Shown one piece after another: positions 11,304-23,400 of a stretch of 64,000 nt of DNA; the first letter of the stretch is position 1; every line of letters begins with the position of its first letter. The position numbers and the translations under genes are program-made. This stretch comes from Ypsolopha sequella. Lineage: Eukaryota; Arthropoda; Insecta; Lepidoptera; Ypsolophidae. The notes beneath the pieces are model-generated. The model searched no databases and was not told the DNA's origin. It was given only the letters and a program-made list of their open reading frames with translations. Where the stretch lies: the NCBI GenBank assembly GCA_934047225.1, contig OW203983.1:36638310-36702309 (forward strand). Direction: 5' to 3'.

Positions 11304-12049
11304 GCAGTAGCTAGAGGTGGAGAGGTCTAAAAAAGTTATTGTATTGTTTATTTTTATAGTTTTGATTTTAACGGGCTGTTTTGCAGTTAATGAACTAAAA
11401 TTCTGTAAAAATCTTATTTATCTGGTCGAGTAATGATTCTTACTGATTTCTATTTTTGGTTCAGTAAAGTAACCTGCTACATCATCGACGAATCTGATAA
11501 ATACTGTTTTCTTTCCCAATTTATAGTTCTAAAAATTCTAAATTCGTAGCGGGTCGACGAGTCCTGCACTGATTCTCGGTAATCGTGAATATTGTGCACT
11601 TCCCCCCGGTCAGTCAGCCCAGCCAGGACAGCCTCTTAAGGTGATATACCGTGCTAGCAAAGGTCCCCGTTACTCCAGGCAGAAAGACCCGCAGTGCGAA
11701 AGGGACGGAATCGGGAAAAATTGTCAAAAAGTCGGTTTTAAATTAATGCAAAATTAACTAAAATAGCTACAAAAAATTCCATAACCAGTAATTTAGGTGT
11801 AGTTAAAACCCATCTAAATAAATATTTTTCAAGTCTGTATGCTATCCTATTTTGTCAGAATATCAAAAAAAGTGTAAATTTAGACCTGATTTCAATAATT
11901 ATTTCTATCGAATGAAATTTCTCCTATCGCGTTTCTGATAGACCAAAATCTAGTAAAAGGTCCCAAAATTGTTATACTAATTTATTTTACTTGGAACTTC
12001 ATTAAAAGAGCAGATAAATAACTTCAAAAAGTGTAAATTTTCACGGTAT

Positions 12050-12530
12050 AGCCCCTTAAAGTAGAGCCGAACAGCTTCAGCATTCTGACACATAAACTGG
12101 TCCAGTGAAGGGAAGTTGGGAGCTCATCGCAATCCCTGCTTTTCGTCTTATGTCTTTGGTTGTAGAGCAGTGAAGTAGCACATGCTCCACTGACTTGTCC
12201 TCTAGAAGGCACCCTCTGCATAGAGGGCTATCGGTACCACCTGTGATGAAAAGATGCTTGTTTAGGTTGCAGTGTCCAGTTATGATACCTACCATGTCAT
12301 GTAGGTCGGACCGTTTTAGTTTTAATAAGTATCTTGTTACCTTACCATTCCACTGCGGTATCATTAGTTTTGACAGCCGGCAGTCGTTTCGTTCTGTCCA
12401 TGTTTTGTTGTGTACACTCAGAGTGTATTTTCGCAGTTCACCCCTGATTGCTTCTGCCGATGGTCGACACAGATTAGTACCCTGTGTCGTTATTCGCATA
12501 TGGGATGCTAGTTTAGCCAGAGAGTAATTT
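12050..12530 (-). pseudogene. Non-LTR retrotransposon C-terminal fragment (RNase H tail and zinc knuckle)
   Basis: A minus-strand frame of about 140 codons (12499 to 12077) contains GHCNLNKHLFITGGTDSPLC, then RGC...SVEHVLLHC. Spacing of LTGH..LN.HL, then C..C and H....C, is typical of the tail after the RNase H domain in R1/I-type and related LINE ORF2 proteins. An overlapping frame on the same strand carries on (PTSLHWTSLC), which shows a frameshift. There is no upstream RT within the element, so this is a 5'-truncated dead copy inside the foldback element. Confidence 0.7.
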
Positions 12531-13002
12531 AATAATGTGTCATTTACTTGTTACAAGCGAACAGTACTAGGTATTGTTAATAAAGAACTTGTAAAAATTA
12601 TTTAATTTCCTGGGTATCTCGTACAACAGATGAGTGCAAGACCAAATGTTTATTAGACAAATTTTATCCTGAACAATAATCCTGCCGATTCGTATAATAA
12701 AATAGCGAGGGTTTATTTTTTTTATTTTTAGTTGGTTCGATTCCCGGGTAAGACAAGCGAATTTCGGATTATCTTTGAATGCAGTTTTGTTTCTTTTAAA
12801 AAGTAAAGGAATGTTTCGTTTCAGTAAAATAAGCTAACTAAAGGATTTAAGGTAGTGCTCCTCCAGAGCCCTTGCATTTTTTCCACTCTGTATAAATTCA
12901 AGAATTACTGTGTACACTCCATCGTCCTGCTTAATATATAATTTCCACTTATTTTCTGATAAAGTATATTCTGTGGAAGTATTTCCTTCGGAAGTATATA
13001 TA

Positions 13003-13264
13003 CAAGGTTAATTTTTGAACATCGTCCAAATTCATACTGGAGCCTTGGTAAGTGATCAGCATCATGAACCAATAACGATTTTAGTAAAATTAATAAAATG
13101 AAATTTCGACTCCCCATAGTGATTCACTCAGGACTGGGAGTGAATTACTATAGGAAGTCGAAATTTCATTATACGAATTTCACAAAAATTGTTATCGATT
13201 CATGATGCTGATCACTTACCAAGCCTCTAGTATGAATTTGGACGATGATCAAAAAGTCACCTTG
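13003..13264. mobile_element. 262-bp palindromic MITE with TA target duplication, family C copy 1
   Basis: The ends CAAGGT...ACCTTG are flanked by TA. The arms include CATCGTCCAAATTCATACTG and GTGATCAGCATCATGAA with their complements, so the whole element nearly folds on itself. A copy of exactly the same length, in the opposite orientation, is at 63453-63714. The TA duplication and end sequence suggest a Tc1/mariner-type nonautonomous element. Confidence 0.85.
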
Positions 13265-13429
13265 TATAATCTAATACCATGTCCTACGAAAGAGGTACCT
13301 TCCTTGTCAAGTCTGATTTTTGGAAAAGCCAGTTTATGTTTGTTTCTGGTTTCAAAAGGGTGGTGCTCACCAAGCCTCAGGAAAAATCAATATTTTTTCT
13401 GACATAATCTAATGACTTGATAAATAAAT

Positions 13430-13620
13430 TCTTAAAAAACGATTAACAAATACAATATTTTGAATTTTTCTCTTAATGAATGTTGGTGCTTTATATTATA
13501 AATAGCCCGAATTGTTCTTTTCTGCAAAACAAAGACTACGTCTGTAACCGCGGCTCTGCTCCACAGCAGCATGTGATATGACATAATGCTGTAACAATAA
13601 CTAAAATAAACCAATCTAGC
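13430..13620 (-). pseudogene. CR1/Jockey-type LINE reverse transcriptase fragment
   Basis: The minus-strand frame reads VYFSYCYSIMSYHMLLWSRA, then VFVLQKRTIRAIYNIKHQHS and LREKFKILYLL. The order YYSL..SI..Y...LWG, then V..LQKR.IR.I, then R..FK...IL.L is the thumb region just after the polymerase domain in CR1-like LINEs. Only about 60 codons survive and there is no upstream catalytic block, so it is a truncated remnant. Confidence 0.7.
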
Positions 13621-14245
13621 ATTATCTTCATCTTCATCTTCATCGCCTTATGCGTCAACAGCGTATGCGGCTGAACTAAATCTACCACAGAAGAGGGCTT
13701 CAATATGGGGACCCTGCTGACTGAAGACGAGTCTATCGTAATGCCTACAACTTAGTTTCGTTCACCAATTCCAGCTTGGACACCTGCTAAAGGTGGTTTA
13801 TTTTTAAAGTAAATTTAATTGGAATTATCACGCCTGTCGAAGCGTGAAGTACGTGAGAGCAGAGATAAGTTTTTTTGGAGAAATTTGTAAAGCTTGATTG
13901 CTTTATCCACAAAAAATACTCACTATCTGTTTAATTTTCTCTCACTTGACTCTTACTCGACTCCTGAAAGCCTGTAATTGAGCTGTAAAAGTACATTCTT
14001 GCAGTAATGTATTGTATTACTTAAGGAATCTTCATAGAACTTGGCATCTAATTCGGTCTCAATTCTTTTGTTGGCGAAGCCGACAACTTTGCAAGTACTT
14101 TGTACCGAACACGGCCCCTTTTTCAAAATTGCTATTTTTATTGGTCGGATTTAATGTACATACAGTCGTCAGATATCTGTAACGCACACCATCAGAATTC
14201 CAAAAACCAGTATAAATATATTAACACATCTTTCACTCTTTCCAG

Positions 14246-14458
14246 GATATAATGGAGTCACATATCCTGAACTCCTATCATCAGGCACGTTACAGAATCC
14301 ATGGGCACAATCGCATGGGGTCTACTAGTGAGTCATACTCCTCTGAGAGTAGTTGCACTCAGAATAGTCCAGAGTATCCAGAGAAGTTTGCTCCGCAAGT
14401 GACGGAGTATCCAGAAGAGAAGTCAAGGGATGAATGGAAAGGCAATCAAAATGGCGAT
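14246..14458 (+). CDS. srl: PGC-1 exon 2: N-terminal 69 codons
   Basis: The acceptor (CTCTTTCCAG) ends at 14245 and ATG follows after GATATA. The exon encodes MESHILNSYHQARYRIHGHN and a Ser/Glu-rich stretch, ending at GAT|GTGCGT in phase 0. The bases before the ATG are open in the same frame, so a coding upstream exon remains possible. Confidence 0.75.
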
Positions 14459-17400
14459 GTGCGTAGTTTTTAATCATTGATGACATTATCTATTTTATGC
14501 ATTATTATCTTGTTCATAGCTGAATTAAGTCATCAACTTCTCTGTACTGAAGACCTACGAAAATATTTTTTGTAGCCCTTTTCTATATTTGGTTTCCAGT
14601 GCCAATGATAGTGTGAATGATAGTTTTCAAGCTAAATGTGGTGGAACCAGCAGTTTTCATTCGCTAAATGACCTGTATTCGTAGTAAATGACCCTTTTTT
14701 CTTAATATTGGATAAAATATCTGTATTAAATTGTATTTTTGAATTTTAGGAAAAAACATCGAAGAAAGTGGAGTATTCAAATGAATCGAGTTCAGATGAT
14801 GATAATGCTCCTGAATCCGCTCAGTCAAAACCAGAGCTTGACGATTACGACCGCAGTCAATCTTCAGAAGCTAATGAGGAATACTATAGCCAAGAGCTAG
14901 AGGTTGATAGTGATGATGATTATGACATTGTTGTCGATGATGACACATCTAACAATGAAAGACAAATCATTCAAGTATATGCTGTTGATCCTAATCTGGA
15001 ACTTGAGGCTTCTGATGAAGAACAGGAGCAGGACTACAGTATATCTCATAAAAGGGTAGTAGCTGATGCCGATGAAGCCGAATATGTCGAAGAAGTGGAG
15101 TATACAGAAAATACGAGCTACACAAACACAACTTCAGTAGATAATGACAATTTAGGAATCAATATGGATGCTCCAGTGGTTTCAAACGTCGACGAGTATT
15201 TTATTAAAGAGCCTCAACCTAAAAATTATGAAAAAATCCTGGAAGCTAAAGACCAGTCTGTAATTTCGTATGTAGATGAATACTTCATTAAAGAAAACAA
15301 AGTTGTTAATACTTCTGAAGAAGAAATAGCTGAGCCCAATGTGGATGACTACTTTGTAAAAGAACCTAAAGTTAAAGAACCTGATGAATTGAACATTGTG
15401 GGTGATGTTCCGAATATCGATGAGTTTTTCATTAAAGTCGAAAATAAAGCTGAATCACCAATAACCAAAGCAGGAACAAAAGCTGAGGTTGCTGCTATAT
15501 CGACTTCAGAACCCGATTTCCTGCCACATATTGAACATATAAAGAGATTTTTACTCGAAGACATGCCTTGTCCAAAATTCCAGTCAAAAACTGTTCAACG
15601 ATCATGCTCTTTACCGCATTCTCCCGCCCACTTCAATTATCTCGATGTTGATGATGCAAAAACCAGTCTTAGTTTTGAAGACCTTAACCTTGATCTATCT
15701 GACTTTACTTTTGATGAAGGCAAGGGCGAAAAAAGCTTCGGTCTTGCATCTGATAACAGTGGAAATAAGAGCGTCAAAGTTCCTCGAACATTAACTGAAG
15801 AGGATATCAACAGCTTTCTTATAAAAAGCAAACCAGAGATAGAACAAGCTTTTGAAGATAGTAAAGAAGAGGATGACTTGAGCCAGCACGATATGGAAAT
15901 AGATTGTCCTCTTGAAAACAAATTAGAACATACGGCGCCCGAAAAACCAGTTAACAAACCAATTGATAAAAAAATATCAGCCACTTCTTCTAAAGAACCA
16001 GCTAATGCTAAAATATCTGCCACTTCAACACCAAAAGCTTCAAAATCGGCAACTGTTTTCGACTTTTGTGTAGAAAAACAAGCACCTGTTGTCAAAAAGA
16101 GAAAGGAAATTGAAGTTAAAGTTGAAAATGACGACTTCATTGATGTTGAATCGCTAAACGATACGGTAGTCCCAGTTTTAGAAGCAAATAATGTCGGCTC
16201 TCTTTTTGAACAATTTGAAGCTTCTGAGAAAATAAACATAAACGTCAGAAAAAAACCGCAAAGTAAATTAGAACCCGAAGTAAAACCTAAAACAAACGGA
16301 CTAGCAAACGGAATGCGTTTACAAGATGCAGCAGTTCAACTTAACAAAAATAAAATGCGTCAAATACTGGTAAGTCTAGTCATAAAAATTGTATTAAGAC
16401 GGGGATTATAATCGACTAATACATAAATGGGATAAAATTTAAACTTTTTGACTTCGAGTGTAATGTTGCTGAATAGACACAATTTGACACAAACATAATA
16501 AATAACACTGATTAGTAATAATATTAATATGATATCTATGATAATAACTCTGCGTAGCTGAGAACAATAATTAAACCATTTAACGAACAGAAATAGTAAA
16601 AGATAATTATGTGTGGTATCAATAAAACTAAATTGCAAACTACTTACCTTTTGAAAATAAGTTTCCGTTACAGAGACCCCAGAATTGTGAGCGTCAACTT
16701 TTATTAATTTTAGGGTTCCTTACCTAAAGGGTAACCAACGGGACCCTATTACTAAGACTCCGCTGTCCGTCTGTCTGTCCGTCTGTCACCAGGCTGTATC
16801 TCATGAACCGTGATAGTTAGACAGTTGAAATTTTCACAGATGATGTATTTCTGTTGCCGCTATAACAACAAATACTAAAAAAACAATAAAATAAATATTT
16901 AAGGGGGCTCCCATACAACAGATTTTTTTTTTTGCCGTTTTTATAGATTAATGGTACGGAGCCCTTCGTGCGCGAGTCCGACTCGCACTTGGCCGGTTTT
17001 TTATATCTTTATTACTATTTAGTTTAATACTAAACATGGCACTTTCTTAATTTTACCCTTATGTTTTGCAAAAAAGAAAGAATCACGTGTAATGTATTTC
17101 TTTTTGGATTCTTCGTCATGAAATCCCTCATTTTGTCGCATAATATACCTACACAATATTAGCATTTAATCAATATATGCTAAAAATGGTATTCGTTCTC
17201 AATGTCGATATACGTGGTTGCGCCTCACCTTGTTAAAACTAATATGTCTAAGAACATAGTCTACCTATACTATTTATTGCAGATGTCGACACCTTCAAGC
17301 AATAGTACAGTTGTCAAAAAAAGTCAGACTGTGCATTCTGACCATGACTACTGCTCTCCGAAGAAACGTCATAGTCTTCCAGTCTCTCTGAAAAGAGGAC

Positions 17401-20400
17401 AAAGCCTTCTGAAGCCTGAAGTATTGTCCAGTAACAATAAAATCCTGAGCTCAAGACATAGAACTTGCAAAAACAAAAAAGTCGACTACAATATGAGCAG
17501 TGATGATGAAACTACAGAAAGTAGTAAGAACTTGAAAATTAAAACCGGTGTTAAGCCAAATCTCAACGCTCCCCTTTTCTCAAACCACAGAAAGAAACTT
17601 TTACCTCCATCTAGTGTATCAACTGTTAGTTCTAAAGAAAAATGCAACATTTCTGTGATTTCAAATAACGCTTCTAAAGCAGGTGATAATTGTAGTCAAA
17701 GTTCCAGTGGTAGCATTAAGTTAACTATTAAAAATAAGTCTAAAGTTATACTTAAAATAGACTGTGATGACAAAAAAGACTCTCAACAAAAAAGTATAAA
17801 ACCCAGCAAAACTATCAAAACTACTGAAGTTAAATCTTGTGTTAGTAAATCGGTGGAAATAGAGAAGAAAAAAATTGAGAAACATATTAACCCAATAGAT
17901 AGCAATGCTAACAAAATTGAAGCTAATAGTATAGACAGCAAAGTATCTGCTGACGTTGTCATAAAAACAGAATCCCGTCCAGAAAAAGAAGATTTTTACA
18001 CAGCACTCTTTAAAAACAAACAAGATATTCAAATTACAATTCCTGAACCTGTTGCAGCTAAAACCGAAAAAGAGACTTTAGATAGTATCGGAAAACAGGA
18101 AATCGTTGATTTTGTAACACCTATTGTAGACGTGAATATTGAAGCTAAACCATTAAAAAAGAAACTAAACCTCCAAGAGTACAAACTAAGGAGAGAAGGT
18201 ATGAATTCAAATGGCAGTTCTCGAACAGTAAGTCCTGAAGCAATATTTCCCGATATGCTTGGACCGCACAGTTTGGATAAAATCCAGGTTATCAAGAATC
18301 AAATATCTCCAAACCACGAAATCGCTAACATTTCGGAGAAAGTTGAGATTGAAACGCCTAAAAAAATATTTGATCCAATCAAAGAAGCTTCACGAAAAAT
18401 ACTTGCAAATACCACAAAGAAACAGAAAGCAGAGGCTACAAGAAAAAGAGACGAAGATATAGTGATGAGCAAAATACCAAAAGTTGAAAATCTCCAATTG
18501 CAACCGCTAATAAGTGACGCTGAAATGATGAAAATCGTTGGTATGGTTGGTCTCTTACCTAAAACCTTGCCCGATAAACCTAAAAGTAACACTGACTATG
18601 AAGAGATTGTTTTAGTAAGTGTTGGCACTAACACGGATAAAGCTATATTCAAAGAAATGAAAAAATCAATCGATAACATGAAAAAAGCGATTGAAACCGA
18701 AAGAAAAATATGCAAGTCACCTACAATTGATAAGTCTCTTATCAATTTTAAGATAAAGAAATCTGAAAATGTCTTAAAGCAAAATGTCTTTGATTCAGTC
18801 AAAAAAGATAGAAGTTCTGATGACAAGTATGAGAATCGGCACGCTTCACCTACTAAAGAACCTAAAATTGACAAAGAAAGGTATAAAGATATAACAGCAG
18901 CCTTAAAGAGCGTTAAAAGGCAAGTTGATACAAAGATTTCCAGTAACTCTTTATTTGCTAGCATTCAGGATACAGTCCTGAAAAAAGCGCCAGATGACGA
19001 CGAAAATACTCACAAAAAGCGAGACGAACGAAAACCTAAAACTTTGTCCCCAGTCGAAAACAAATGCTTTTTCAAATCAAATTCAACTAAAACTTCAATT
19101 GTGCGTGAATACGATACAAAAACTGATCACGGAGAAGACAAGATCATTCTCCATTTAGAAAAAAAGAGGCCAAAACCTGTTGTATCTAATATGGTCATAC
19201 AAACCGAGCCTAGTGAAGAATTTGCAGAGCTGGCTATCCTATCAGCTGTAAAAAAAGACACCATGTCGAGTTCTAAGCCATCTTCTATCAGAAAACGAAC
19301 AGCTAGCGACATGTCTTCATCTATCGGAGACAGTCCTACTATAAAACCAAATGACTGCAGAAATATAAAGAAAATTTTAGAAGAGAAAGTCAAAACGGTG
19401 GAGAAACGAAAATCAGAAGAGCGGAAGGAATTAAGGATTGAAAAGAAATCGCGCTCAATAGACCGTAGATCGCGCTCCAAAGACCGAAGGTCTCGTTCAA
19501 AGGGCCGATACGAATCGAAATACCGTCGTCGTTCTCGATCAAGGAGTCGCAGGTCAAGGTCTCGATCACGCAGACCGAGAAGGAGGTCTCGTAGCAAAAG
19601 TCGATCAAGATCCCGAAGATCTCGCTCGCTGGACCGATACAGGCGCTACAGACGTTCTGATTCCCCTTACAAACCTAAGAAGCGCTCTCGTTCCCCATAT
19701 CGAAGATCTTCTAGCCGAAGATCTCCTTCACGGAAGCGTGATTATCACTCTAACAGAACTCGGTCACGATCGCGTAACAACTCTTATAGATCTAATAGTC
19801 CAGTTGCCAAAAAGGCCAAGTGTATTTCGGAAAAAGATGAAAAGGTAGACAAAAAACTGGATCAATCTATGACGCCTCCTTTGAGGAAGCCTACTTTCTC
19901 CGAAAGCTCGGATTCATCTACTGGGTAAGTTTTTAAGGTAAAGTAATATATGATCTTTGGTCTGTTCACAGATTCATGTCTTGGGCGCATGAAGATCATT
20001 GTTACAAACTGCGACAAAATGTTGTTTTTTGAGGCTTTTTACCATAGATTATTCTCATATGTACGGTCGAAAAAAATATTTTTTCTGGTAATTTAGTTTT
20101 CGAATTGAATAGAACTTAAGGATAAAACATGATTATTGCAGTAATTTAGTTTTCGAAGAACACCACTAATGATGAAGTTCTCATCTCTTTTAAAAAGACA
20201 AAAAAGAATTCCGTGACCTTACATGTACCTATGATAATATTTACTCCAATAACATTATCGGTATTATATTGCATGCGTCATGCGTGAAGTCGCCACAGTA
20301 TTGTACAAAAACAACCAACCTCAATATTTCAGGTCGTCTTCATCATCAGACTCGTCATCATCGTCGAGTGATGGAATTCGTTCTGGCAGCTGCTCCAAGG

Positions 20401-23400
20401 ATAGGCGACGGTCCAGCAGCTCGACCTACAGGAAGCGGACATACCGGTCTTACAGCTCGGAAGCTCGGTAAGTTGCATTAACTCATGTACATTCTACCAA
20501 CTATGTTCATTCTATCATTACATCAACATTCGCCATCCAGCCAATTATTATCATTAGCATTAGCTGACAAGACTCGGCAATGGCGGTGCTATTACAGCCT
20601 AGCTTCTAGGTTATGTAGGTTATTTGTTGGGACTAGGCCGAGTGTTGGCTTATTAATCTTATTATGCATTTAAGGTTAAACGCTTAGCGCAAAATGCATA
20701 ACTTAACTTCGTTTTTCTTGTTTAGGAATATTAAATTGAAAAGGATTTTGGTCTGTGGCGTTTGAAAACTATCACAGATAAGTAGGCTTTACAAGTTAAC
20801 GAGTAACAGTCGACCAATTTATAAAACGTACTTGGAGAAGTAAAAAGAAAAATTTCGTACCATTGTCCTATGTGGGCCGTGTATTTTTGGCCGTGTATGT
20901 GGTGTGTGTATTTTTGGACGTTATTAACCGTTAAACCGTGAATTCAATGAATATGTTCATAGTATCAAACAAAAAGCCTCCTTCTAAGTCCACACTGCGC
21001 ACTTGGCTGGTTTTTATTCTGATTAAAAATAAAATGATTGCTCTGTGTTGACACTGACTTTTCTACTAATAAGTTTAGCAACCATCGGAAATTCGAAATA
21101 TGAAGTAGGTGGAAATCAAAGTGGTCATACGCAAATTATGAAATTTAGGCTGCCTAGTTTTTCCGAAGGTTGCGTGCCTATGTACTCCTATTAAAATAAT
21201 CGACGCTAATTTCTATCTACTTAAAAAAAAGAGTAAGTTTAATATATGACCGTATTTATTGACCTATATTTTTTTTTCAGCGGCTTGGAGTCTATTATAA
21301 AAAATATTTTGTCGGAAGATAAATATTTACGAACTTTATAACGAAGCATAAGTTTTGGCCAAAACATACCAAAAGACATCATACCGCTTTTGATCAACAC
21401 AAAAAATTATAAAACGCTAGAGCTTGTAAAATGCTGTTTTAACTTTGTTTGGACAAGATCATGACTAATAGTGCATTCAATTTCAAACTCATGCTTTACA
21501 AACCTCACTAATACTGAACTATTGGCGTCAACGGCCACATACCAAAATGATTATCATTTTTTAACTTCTTAACAAGAAATACAAAGGTGAGTTATGCACT
21601 TTGCGCTAAGCGACTGACGTTTAACCTTAATGCGATATTATGGATTATTATTTTACTAGCTTTTGGCTGTGACTTTGTCCGCACTGGAAGCTACAAAAAG
21701 TTTTTTCGGGTTTCCTGTGTATCTTGTTGCACGGAAGGTTTTGTCTTGAAATTCTTCCGCGAAGGTTTGATACCCTTGTTCACTTAAAGTCATCTAAAGT
21801 TATCCTGTTTCAAGTAATCTGAAGTGTTTCAGCCGTTTTCTGCAAATACCGCGGTAGCTGAACATCCCGAAGTACATGTTATGTATATCATATAAAATAC
21901 CATAGATATAGGATATAGCTCGGCTCGTGGAGACTGAGGGATTATTTGAAGCAGTTGCCAAAAATGTAATGCTTGGCTCGGAACAACGTCAGCCATTGAA
22001 ATCTCGAGACAATCCTAGAGGGCGTTAGTGAAGTATTCACAGAAATGAAAACGGAGCGGAGCGTACCAAAAACCTGGGTATACATTTTATTTAGATTTAG
22101 TTTCAAAACGCGAGTGAGATATATGCAAAATGCAATCTATAAAGTATACCCTGACTGATCTGTCAATGTCCAGACCAAATAGTTTGACCCAGGAACATAA
22201 CATTTTGACTGTGGGGTCCTTGTATAACGTAGACATTCGCTAAGAAGGGATTTTAATAAATCCCCACAGGATTGGGTGTAACGGGATCCACGCGAACGAC
22301 GCTACAGGGTGTCTGCTAGTTTGTTCTTTTTTTTGTCATCCGACATTGACAGGGGGTGCAGCTCAGGGTTACGTTTTATTAGTGTTAGTTCCAATTTTGG
22401 CCACGACCAATCCAACTGCCTTGTCACACTATCCTAGATACCTATCTTAATAACCTATACCGGGTGTAAATGCAAAACCAAGAATCCCTTTAGGGTATGA
22501 AAGTATACACGATACTGATACGATTACGATAAAAAAAAAGTATACCTTGAATTTTTACCAAAAATTATATTGTTTTCCTAAGATCCAGCTACGCACTCTT
22601 ATCAATGCAGTTCATTCACTCCGTAGTGCGGTAACGACCAATCACATTGAGTAATTATGTTCTGTGCTACTGACGCTATCAGAGGTCAACGACCAGCGTG
22701 AGTGTCCACCGGATTAGAGTATTTCAAGTTTAACAAATCGTGTTATTATGTGGTACTGCTACATAAAAAAAAATTGCCGCTATTTTTTTTAAACACTGTA
22801 TTATTCATACTAACATACCCTAGAAGGATTCTTGCTTTTGCTTTTACACCCTGTATATAACTCTTATCATGGCGACATATAATATTCGCACTTTTTACGT
22901 CCCAACGTGATACTTGAATATTGGTATTTGTCTCCAGTGAATGCAACACGCCGGTGGAGGAGCGTCGCATCGTATTCGTCGGCAAATTGGAAAAGGACAT
23001 GAGCAAGTCGCATCTGAGGAGTATGTTCTCTAAGTTCGGGCCTATACTGGAAGTTACGTTGCACACCAAGGAGGACGGGTAAGTTAGACGTTGGTTCTTA
23101 AAAGTACCTTCCCTAAAAAGCCTTAACTGCCCTGAATTCTATGTGGGTGAGACGAAAAACGCATTAAACATTAGAATGAACCATCACAGACATACATCCG
23201 ACTCTATAACTAACAACAGACTACCCATCCCCACACACACTCGTCTCCACAAATCAAAATTTAATCAATGTTTTACAGTCCGCATTCTAAAATCATTCAT
23301 AGCAGCCCTAACAGACATTCAACTCAGAACGTGGGAGAGTTCGTTCATATTGTCGCTTGGTGCACAATATGGTCCAGGCTTAAACAAGCAACATTAAACA

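Larger units (their letters stand above)
10937..12900. mobile_element. 1.96-kb foldback element with about 175-bp terminal inverted repeats and TA target duplication
   Basis: The left end (from 10937, CAGGCTGGAAAAAATTCAAG) and right end (to 12900) are inverted copies for roughly 175 bp. TA flanks both ends (10935-10936 and 12901-12902). Just inside each arm sits a segment of about 57 bp (AGACAAATTTTATCCTGAAC... to AAAATAGCGAG, 11113-11170 and 12654-12711). It is in the same orientation on both sides, so one copy is flipped relative to the arms. Inside are a smaller inverted repeat (11177-11303) and a minus-strand LINE fragment. No transposase is encoded, so mobilisation would need an enzyme in trans. 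The TA duplication suggests the Tc1/mariner superfamily. Confidence 0.75.

Noticed and set aside
15637..16239. 200-codon minus-strand ORF opposite PGC-1 exon 3
   Set aside because: The plus strand is clearly coding with phase-matched splice sites and family motifs; the antisense ORF has no domain and reflects codon bias.
17202..17282. ORF extension MSIYVVAPHLV... upstream of exon 4
   Set aside because: This is intron sequence: a consensus acceptor (TTATTGCAG) lies at 17282 and phase 0 fits the preceding exon.
19127..19597. 156-codon minus-strand ORF opposite the RS domain
   Set aside because: Complement of Arg/Ser codons gives long Leu/Asp/Arg-rich open frames; it is an artefact of composition.
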